Assembly (NCBI GenBank): GCA_024687845.1
Contig: JAILEL010000019.1
Span: 1 to 13,762, forward strand
Reading direction: 5' to 3'
Length of the DNA: 13,762 nt
DNA from: Eubacterium sp.
GTDB lineage: Bacteria; Bacillota_A; Clostridia; Lachnospirales; Lachnospiraceae
Both the position numbers and the translations under genes were made by a program. Each line of letters opens with the position of its first letter. Position 1 is the stretch's first letter. Shown here piece by piece: positions 1 through 5,183 of the stretch. The notes under the pieces were generated by a model. The model made no database searches, was not told the origin of the DNA, and worked only from the letters and a program-made list of their open reading frames with translations.

Positions 1-21
1 GTCAAGGTTAAAGTTAAGTAA
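1..21 (+). CDS. 3' end of an upstream gene (partial)
   Basis: The first seven codons read Val-Lys-Val-Lys-Val-Lys-stop, with TAA at 19-21. A two-hairpin terminator follows about 29 nt later, which fits the end of a real gene. The lysine/valine alternation resembles the last beta strand of the fibronectin-III-like remnant that ends near 2574, which is also followed by a copy of the same terminator. I infer that the gene cut off by the window edge encodes a related surface protein. Six residues cannot prove this. Confidence 0.35.
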   Translation, partial: VKVKVK

Positions 22-48
22 TAAGAATAGTCACATTTTAATAACATA

Positions 49-131
49 AACTGCTTTTATAAAGTAGTAATAGATTTTCTCCCAAAGGAAGGTGACAGTC
101 GGCAGTATGCCGATTGCCACCTTTTCTTCTT
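49..131 (+). repeat. two-hairpin element, copy 1 (direct repeat of 2613-2693)
   Basis: This element has a small hairpin (ACTGCTTT at 50-57 with AAAGTAGT at 61-68), then a nearly invariant linker (69-88, containing TAGATTTTCTCCCA), then a long hairpin and a T-rich tract. Copy 2 matches it closely across the small hairpin and linker. Differences in the long stem are partly compensatory. It sits directly after a gene end, as copy 2 does. Confidence 0.75.
89..131 (+). terminator. rho-independent terminator of the upstream gene
   Basis: Left arm 89-104 pairs with right arm 108-123 around a 3-nt loop (GTA). This makes a 16-bp stem with one A-C mismatch and one G-T wobble. A T-rich tail (TTTTCTTCTT) overlaps and follows the stem. 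It ends the transcript of the gene whose stop is at 19-21. Confidence 0.8.
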
Positions 132-438
132 GCCATTCTCATGAGCTTAAGCTATCATCTCGTCTTATTTTTACTTTTTTGTATTTGTTGGTTTGGTCAC
201 CTTAATTTTCCAAAGATGAAGCCCTTTTTCTATTGAAATACTTCATCTTTCAAGTGAAAACAACAATCCTAATGAAGTTGTGTAAATATGTGGCTTGAGC
301 CACCGTTAAGAATTATCCGATGAATAATTCAGGATTAGGTTATTTGATTATATCAGGAGTAAACCTTTTGGTGATTCAGTTATTCAAATAGATGTTAGTA
401 GAAATGGACAAAAGACTTATTTTCAATACATAAGTGCA
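132..438. other. AT-rich intergenic stretch with several small hairpins
   Basis: No intact gene is visible in these roughly 300 bases. Inverted repeats seen are: a perfect 10-bp pair (212-221 with 241-250, 19-nt loop), ACAAC/GTTGT near 259-281, GTGGCT/AGCCAC (290-295 with 298-303), and a perfect 7-bp pair (310-316 with 324-330). The series could be a structured RNA or leftover ends of lost elements. A possible coding remnant begins at 328. Confidence 0.4.
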
Positions 439-456
439 TATATTTGGGGAAAATAA
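328..456 (+). pseudogene. possible C-terminal gene remnant (unidentified)
   Basis: A 42-codon open stretch between stops TAA (325-327) and TAA (454-456) has no convincing start codon or ribosome-binding site. Its second half (…SVIQIDVSRNG…YFQYISAYIWGK) has a protein-like alternation of hydrophobic and polar residues. I do not recognise the family. It may be the tail of a gene lost by deletion, in keeping with the other fragments in this region, or it may be chance. Confidence 0.2.
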
Positions 457-511
457 TAAAAATAATACAAAAATCCCCAAATATAACACTGGATATTGAG
501 TATATTTGGGG
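439..511. promoter_or_regulatory. three TATATTTGGGG motifs, putative operator
   Basis: The 12-base word TATATTTGGGGA at 439-450 is followed by its perfect reverse complement at 474-485. A third, direct copy (TATATTTGGGG) lies at 501-511. The third copy begins at the last base of the -35 box and fills part of the spacer before the -10 box of the ATPase promoter, where a bound protein would block polymerase. The first two copies could also form a 12-bp hairpin with a 23-nt loop. Repressor binding is inferred from geometry only. Confidence 0.5.
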
Positions 512-524
512 GAAATGTTATAAT
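496..524 (+). promoter_or_regulatory. sigma-A-type promoter of the AAA+ ATPase gene
   Basis: The -35 box TTGAGT is at 496-501 and a perfect -10 box TATAAT is at 519-524, with the ideal 17-nt spacer. A TG one base before the -10 (516-517) gives the extended -10 form. Transcription should begin near 531, leaving a leader of about 25 nt before the ATG at 556. Confidence 0.75.
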
Positions 525-555
525 CAGCTTAAATCTTATGATTGTGAGGAACGTA

Positions 556-1983
556 ATGAAGATTATAAGTCGAAGAGAAGAAAAAAAAGAGCTGGAATAT
601 AGTGAAAAATCAAAGAAATCAGAACTCATTTGCGTATACGGCAGACGCAGAGTCGGAAAGACATTTTTGGTAGAACAGACCTTTAGAGAGTTTGCGTTCA
701 GGGCAGTGGGATTGGAAAAAGGTACAGTAAAGCAACAACTTAAAGCATTTGGACAAAGGTTGATTGAGTATGGGGATGATATAAAGAGTGCTCCTAAAGA
801 CTGGTTTGAGGCTTTTTCAAGGTTGGATAAAGTATTATCCTTGGATTCAGTACGTCGGTCTCCGAATGGTAAAAAGATAGTATTCCTTGATGAGTTTCCA
901 TGGTTTGCTACAAAAAGGTCGGATTTTTTGGTTGCATTTGAAGATTTTTGGAATCGCAGAGGAACTATTGATGGAGATATTGTTTTTATAATATGTGGTT
1001 CGGCAACTTCTTGGATTATAAAAAACGTAATAAAAAATACAGGGAATATGTTTCAGAGGGTTACAAGAAAGATATGTATAGAACCATTTACTCTTGCAGA
1101 GACAGAAGCGTTCTTTAAGGACAGGGGATTTGACTGGTCAAGAGAACAGATAACGCAGTGTCAGATGATATTTGGAGGCCTTCCATTCTTTTTTGATCTG
1201 ATGAATACATCTCACAGTCTTAACCAGAATATAAATAGGCTGTTGTTTAATAAAGATGCATTATATCGAGATGAAACGAAAAGATTGCTGGAAGCAACGC
1301 TTAGTGAGTCACCTGTATATGGACAAATTTTATCAAAGCTTGCATTTGCAAAATTTGGGATCAAAAAATCTAAGTTGCAGAAGGAAATAGGGGCTGCTAA
1401 CGGAACATATGGAAGAGCAATACAGGACCTTGTAGATTGTGGATACATAATAGAGTACAAAAAAAAATATGAAGAATACAATCCATTATATGTTCAACTC
1501 ATGGATTCTTTTTTGCTTTTTCATTATCAATATTTATCAAAGGAAAAACAGATTGACAGCTATGAGGATCTAATAAGCGACATAGGAAGATATGATAACT
1601 GGAGAGGTCAGGCATTCGAAATATTATGTTTTAACAACACTCACAGTATAAAATCTGCATTAGGAATCAGTGGTGTTAAAACAGAGTGCTATCCTTGGTA
1701 TAATTCTGAGGATCCTAGGAATGAACGTGCTCAAATTGATATGGTGATTGAAAGAGCTGACAAGATAACTAACCTATGTGAGATTAAATATACAAACAAT
1801 CCTTTTGAAGTAGATGCATCTTATGAACAGCAACTAATAAGGAAAAGAGATATCTTCAAGAATAAAACAGGTACGTTGCAGGCACTGAAAATAGTAATGA
1901 TTTCAGCAAAAGGGTTATCTGGAACGGCTTATACTTCCTATATTTCTGATACAATAACACTTGATGATTTCTTTGAAGGATAG
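556..1983 (+). CDS. AAA+ ATPase with C-terminal DUF234/PD-(D/E)XK-like domain
   Basis: This 475-residue protein belongs to the archaeal-type/DUF234 ATPase group common in gut anaerobes. Residues 29-36 (GRRRVGKT) are the Walker A loop, and 108-113 with FLDE are Walker B. IICGSATSW near 146-153 looks like a sensor-1 strand. A winged-helix-like middle (about 250-305) precedes a C-terminal domain with Glu355, Asp395 and Glu409-Ile-Lys411, the spacing of a PD-(D/E)XK nuclease core. The ATG at 556 is chosen because GAGGA lies five bases upstream and the in-frame TTG at 496 falls in the -35 box. The cellular role of this family is poorly defined; DNA processing, defence or mobile-element maintenance are possible. 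The gene stands alone, bordered by debris, which suggests an acquired gene. Family assignment is firm, function is not. Confidence 0.85.
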   Translation: MKIISRREEKKELEYSEKSKKSELICVYGRRRVGKTFLVEQTFREFAFRAVGLEKGTVKQQLKAFGQRLIEYGDDIKSAPKDWFEAFSRLDKVLSLDSVRRSPNGKKIVFLDEFPWFATKRSDFLVAFEDFWNRRGTIDGDIVFIICGSATSWIIKNVIKNTGNMFQRVTRKICIEPFTLAETEAFFKDRGFDWSREQITQCQMIFGGLPFFFDLMNTSHSLNQNINRLLFNKDALYRDETKRLLEATLSESPVYGQILSKLAFAKFGIKKSKLQKEIGAANGTYGRAIQDLVDCGYIIEYKKKYEEYNPLYVQLMDSFLLFHYQYLSKEKQIDSYEDLISDIGRYDNWRGQAFEILCFNNTHSIKSALGISGVKTECYPWYNSEDPRNERAQIDMVIERADKITNLCEIKYTNNPFEVDASYEQQLIRKRDIFKNKTGTLQALKIVMISAKGLSGTAYTSYISDTITLDDFFEG

Positions 1984-1995
1984 GGGAAAATAAGG

Positions 1996-2046
1996 ATGGT
2001 TAATCTTATAGTAGTATGCGGTCCTCAAACTGTGGGAAAAATGTAG
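1996..2046 (+). pseudogene. N-terminal remnant of a P-loop kinase/ATPase
   Basis: ATG at 1996 opens 16 codons reading MVNLIVVCGPQTVGKM and then stops at TAG (2044-2046). This is a first beta strand and a P-loop (GPQTVGK) like those that start small nucleotide-kinase-like AAA proteins. Everything after the P-loop is missing, so no enzyme can result. Sequence beyond the stop switches frame into a methyltransferase fragment. An AAGG at 1992-1995 abuts the ATG without normal spacing. I read it as a deletion relic. Chance is possible but unlikely given how well the motif fits. Confidence 0.5.
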
Positions 2047-2050
2047 GTTT

Positions 2051-2310
2051 TTGGATAATTTTAGGGAGCGATTTGATAAATGGCGAGTACGATATGATCC
2101 GGCTCTGTTTTCTTATATTGTAGAAGTTAGCAATCTTGGACCAGACAAAAGCTGTCTTGAGATTGGTCCCGGTACAGGCCAAGCGTCAGACTTTGCAATT
2201 CAAAGTGGTTGTGATTATCTTGCTATAGAGCTCGGAGAACATCTTACTGATAAAATGAGAGAAAAGTATTCTTCTTTCGATAATTTTCATATTGTCAATG
2301 CTGATTTTGA
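2051..2310 (+). pseudogene. truncated class I SAM-dependent methyltransferase
   Basis: The frame starting at TTG 2051 gives about 87 residues of a class I methyltransferase. LEIGPGTGQAS at residues 36-46 is the SAM-binding motif I, and AIELG at 58-62 ends in the acidic residue that usually binds the ribose. IVNADFE at 81-87 corresponds to the strand-3/strand-4 region. Related enzymes are roughly 250 residues, so the catalytic C-terminal half is absent. The frame then runs without a stop into unrelated fibronectin-III-like sequence until TAA at 2492-2494, forming a 147-residue chimera. There is no good ribosome-binding site before the TTG, so translation is doubtful. The join lies near 2309-2315. 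Confidence 0.65.
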
Positions 2311-2574
2311 GATTAAAAAGAAGGAACAGTCAAAACCTGATGACGAAAAACAGAAAAATAAGAACAATGTTTCAATTAATGCCGGAGCTAAGTTCACTGT
2401 AAAGAAATCCTCTGCAGTGCTTAAGTGGGGCAAGGTTAAGGGAGCAGACGGTTACGAGATCTATGGTGGTGAATGGTGTACAGAAGAAGGTTAAGGTTGC
2501 AGTAAAGTGATATAAATGACTGTAAATTGACAGAAAGAGAGTGGCTGATTGCAGTAAAATCAAAGGGTAAATAA
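2311..2574 (+). pseudogene. fibronectin-III-like surface-protein tail, frameshifted
   Basis: After a charged linker (KKKEQSKPDDEKQ…), the chimeric frame reads SINAGAKFTVKK…LKWGKVKGADGYEIYG. That is the W-x-x-V-x-G-A-x-G-Y-x-I-Y signature of fibronectin-III-like repeats in Lachnospiraceae surface proteins. The frame stops at 2494. The next frame gives VNGVQKKVKVAVK to a stop at 2508-2510. The third gives SDINDCKLTEREWLIAVKSKGK to TAA at 2572-2574. Read in sequence they resemble the later strands and end of one such domain, so two frameshifts or small deletions are likely. A terminator follows about 40 nt downstream, as expected of a former gene end. The fold is recognised from pattern only. 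Confidence 0.5.
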
Positions 2575-2612
2575 CAGTAAAAACAGCTACGGAATTATAT
2601 TCTTATAACAAG

Positions 2613-2693
2613 AACTGCTTTATTTAAAGTAGTGATAGATTTTCTCCCAAGGAAGATGACAGTTGGTGTATAACATTGACTGTCATCTTTTCT
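2613..2693 (+). repeat. two-hairpin element, copy 2 (direct repeat of 49-131)
   Basis: This copy has the same layout as copy 1: ACTGCTTT (2614-2621) paired with AAAGTAGT (2626-2633), the linker GATAGATTTTCTCCCA (2634-2649), then a 16-bp stem and T-rich tail. Relative to copy 1, stem pairs 4, 15 and 16 change on both sides (G-C to A-T, C-G to T-A, A-T to G-C), so the fold is kept. The two copies flank the whole ATPase and debris segment. Confidence 0.75.
2653..2693 (+). terminator. rho-independent terminator after the surface-protein remnant
   Basis: Left arm 2653-2668 pairs along its full 16-base length with 2674-2689, counting three G-T wobbles, around the loop TATAA. TTTTCTATTT overlaps and follows the stem. 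It separates the decayed region from the promoter of the c-di-GMP module. Confidence 0.8.
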
Positions 2694-2703
2694 ATTTCCT
2701 ACT

Positions 2704-2732
2704 ATTCAAAAGTGGTTTAAATGTGGTATGAT
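2704..2732 (+). promoter_or_regulatory. putative promoter of the c-di-GMP gene pair
   Basis: TATGAT at 2727-2732, preceded by TG one base upstream (2724-2725), forms an extended -10. The sequence 17 nt upstream (ATTCAA, 2704-2709) is a weak -35, which an extended -10 can tolerate. The position directly after a terminator and about 70 nt before the gene is suitable. Confidence 0.5.
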
Positions 2733-2741
2733 AACTAAGTA

Positions 2742-2772
2742 TGACATAAGTGTCAAAAGGTACTTGATCAAG
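2742..2772. promoter_or_regulatory. two dyads in the leader of the c-di-GMP operon
   Basis: TGACA (2742-2746) and TGTCA (2751-2755) form a perfect inverted repeat with a 4-nt gap. CTTGATCAAG (2763-2772) is a perfect 10-bp palindrome. Both lie between the putative start of transcription and the ribosome-binding site (AAGGAGA, 2787-2793). They could be operator half-sites or small RNA hairpins. No regulator is identified. Confidence 0.3.
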
Positions 2773-2800
2773 AGAAAGTGATATAAAAGGAGACGAATCT

Positions 2801-5161
2801 ATGGCAGACTGGGTTGTTGTGGTCGATGATGATTCCACTATATTAAAAATGGCTGGGCGAATCTTAAGCAAACATAATAAAAGAGTTACGGCTTTAAAGT
2901 CAGGAAAGGCTCTTCTTGATTATGTGGCTGTTAATGTGCCAAATATCATTCTTCTCGATATCAATATGCCGGAGATGGATGGATTTGAGACGTTGCAGAA
3001 GCTGAGAGAACTTGAGAAGGAGCTTCAGATTGAAGAGATTCCGGTAGTTTTCCTGACTGCAGATGAAGATAAAACTACAGAAAGTCGTGGATTTGAACAG
3101 GGCGTATCGGATTATATCCGTAAACCTTTTGATCCAGATGTGCTTGTTAGAAGAATTGATAATATTCTTGGAAAACAGGAGAAGCTTCTGCATTTTCAGG
3201 AGGAAGCTACAAGGGACAAGCTGACAGGACTTCTGAATAAAGCAGCTGTTAATGAAAGACTGACAGAGACATGCCGGAAGACTCCCGGTTATTTTCTGAT
3301 GATTGATCTGGACAGTTTCAAGCTCGTAAATGACATTTATGGTCATGATATGGGTGATAAAATCCTGCTTTCTTTTGCAAAAACCATTAAGGCAACGCTT
3401 TCGCCGGACAGTCTTCTCGGACGTATCGGAGGCGATGAGTTTGTTGCATTTTCATCAGATATATGCTCTGAAAATGACATTAAGAGAATTACTGTCAATC
3501 TGAATATGGGACTTGTTGAAAAGGCTAAAAGACTGATGGGTCAGGATATGAATATCCCTCTCGGTGTTTCTATAGGAGCTATCTATGTTCCTGGAAATGG
3601 AACTAATTATGAAGATATTTTCAAATGTGCTGATAAGGCTCTCTATGATGTAAAGTCAAATGGAAAACATGGATATTCCATTTACACATATGATTCAAGT
3701 GATGAAAAAGATACAAATGATCTGGATTTGAAGACCATAAGTATGATACTTGCGGAAAGAAATATTTCTAATACCGCACTTCAGCTTGATAAGGAATCCT
3801 TTATCAGTGTATATAGATTTGTAATGCGCTATATACTGCGTTATCACAAAAATGCATGCAAGCTTCTGTTTACCCTGTCACCAAACGGCGAACAGGAAGC
3901 AGATGAATTCAGCGAGATATGTGACAGATTCTGTGCCCATGCCAAGAGCAGTCTCAGAAAGAGCGATCTTGTTATGCAGTACAGAAAGAATCAGGTGTTC
4001 ATTTTCCTCACGGATATTAAAGAGGAGGCAATACCTCAGGTTATTGGAAATCTGATCAGAACCTGGTGCCTTGAGAATGGCGAGGTTCTTACTATCACAT
4101 ATGAGACAGAGTTCATGGAGTCAGAGGCAATCAATAGGGCAACTGATGACCAGCCATGGATAGCTGTTGTTGACGACGATATTACTAATCTTAAGACTGC
4201 AGGCCATGTGCTTAGCAGAAATAATATGAGAGTTACTGCGCTCAGGTCGGGAAGAGCCCTGCTTGATTTTCTGAAAGAGAACAGACCGAATCTGGTTCTT
4301 CTGGATGTTATCATGCCAGATATGGATGGTTTTGAGACTATGGTGCGCCTTAAAGCTCTTGAGGATGAAATTGCAGACATTCCAGTTATTTTCCTTACGG
4401 CGAATGATGACGCAGAGGCAGAGAAGAAGGGACTTTCACTTGGGGCGATTGACTTTATCAGAAAGCCTTTTGTTCCTGAGGTTCTTGTGATGCGTGTCAG
4501 ACATATAATTGATATGGTAAGACTTCAGAGGAATCTTTCCTATGAGGTTGACAGGAAGATTAAGGAAAATGAACAGCTATTTAACCATATCGTTCAGTCA
4601 CTTGCCTATGCAATTGATGCGAAGGATTCCTATACAAAAGGACATTCTGGCAGGGTTGCTGAATACGCTAGGCAGATTGCCAGAAGATATGGATATAACA
4701 GTAAGGCTCAGGCTGACATTTACATGGTGGGACTACTTCATGACGTTGGTAAGATTGGTGTACCTGATGAAGTTATCAACAAGCCGGACAGACTAACAGC
4801 CGAAGAGTTTGAGATTATCAAGAAGCATCCTGTTGTAGGATCTGATATTTTGTCCAATATTCAGGAAATGCCGGCTCTCTCGGTTGGAGCAAGGTCACAT
4901 CATGAGAGATATGATGGAACGGGATATCCAGATGGGCTTAAGGGGGAAGAGATACCTGAGGTGGCTCGAATCATAGCAGTAGCAGATGCATATGACGCTA
5001 TGACCAGCTACAGAAGCTATCGTGATGTTATGCCACAGGAAAAGGTAAGAGAAGAATTCAAGAGATGCAGCGGAACTCAGTTCGATCCGAGATTTGCTGA
5101 TATCATGATTAAAATGATAGACGAAGACGTTGACTACGAGATGAAAGAAACAAAAGACTGA
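2801..5161 (+). CDS. dual c-di-GMP enzyme: REC-GGDEF-(degenerate GGDEF)-REC-HD-GYP
   Basis: This 786-residue cytoplasmic response regulator carries both c-di-GMP synthesis and hydrolysis domains. REC1 spans about 4-122 (Asp53, Thr86, Lys108). An intact GGDEF domain lies at about 135-295 with GGDEF at 210-214. A degenerate GGDEF-like domain follows at about 330-435, where the signature is replaced by YRKNQ. REC2 spans about 452-570 (Asp502, Thr533, Lys555). HD-GYP spans about 590-775 with His647-Asp648, His676, His700-His701 and GYP at 708-710. No RxxD inhibitory site precedes the GGDEF motif, so product inhibition at that site is unlikely. The two REC domains are strikingly alike, suggesting fusion of two related genes. 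AAGGAGA seven bases upstream supports the ATG at 2801. No sensor kinase lies beside it; phosphorylation of either REC could tip the balance between activities. Confidence 0.92.
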   Translation: MADWVVVVDDDSTILKMAGRILSKHNKRVTALKSGKALLDYVAVNVPNIILLDINMPEMDGFETLQKLRELEKELQIEEIPVVFLTADEDKTTESRGFEQGVSDYIRKPFDPDVLVRRIDNILGKQEKLLHFQEEATRDKLTGLLNKAAVNERLTETCRKTPGYFLMIDLDSFKLVNDIYGHDMGDKILLSFAKTIKATLSPDSLLGRIGGDEFVAFSSDICSENDIKRITVNLNMGLVEKAKRLMGQDMNIPLGVSIGAIYVPGNGTNYEDIFKCADKALYDVKSNGKHGYSIYTYDSSDEKDTNDLDLKTISMILAERNISNTALQLDKESFISVYRFVMRYILRYHKNACKLLFTLSPNGEQEADEFSEICDRFCAHAKSSLRKSDLVMQYRKNQVFIFLTDIKEEAIPQVIGNLIRTWCLENGEVLTITYETEFMESEAINRATDDQPWIAVVDDDITNLKTAGHVLSRNNMRVTALRSGRALLDFLKENRPNLVLLDVIMPDMDGFETMVRLKALEDEIADIPVIFLTANDDAEAEKKGLSLGAIDFIRKPFVPEVLVMRVRHIIDMVRLQRNLSYEVDRKIKENEQLFNHIVQSLAYAIDAKDSYTKGHSGRVAEYARQIARRYGYNSKAQADIYMVGLLHDVGKIGVPDEVINKPDRLTAEEFEIIKKHPVVGSDILSNIQEMPALSVGARSHHERYDGTGYPDGLKGEEIPEVARIIAVADAYDAMTSYRSYRDVMPQEKVREEFKRCSGTQFDPRFADIMIKMIDEDVDYEMKETKD

Positions 5162-5183
5162 TATATGACTTGAGGGGTTTGGA

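Noticed and set aside
496..555. Upstream in-frame TTG start at 496 for the ATPase gene
   Set aside because: This TTG is the -35 box of the promoter, and the -10 at 519-524 lies downstream of it. The ATG at 556 has a good ribosome-binding site.
439..1990. TATATTTGGGG repeats as terminal inverted repeats of a mobile element carrying the ATPase
   Set aside because: No matching repeat occurs after the gene. GGGGAAAATAA at 1983-1993 resembles the left motif only in part, and there is no transposase.
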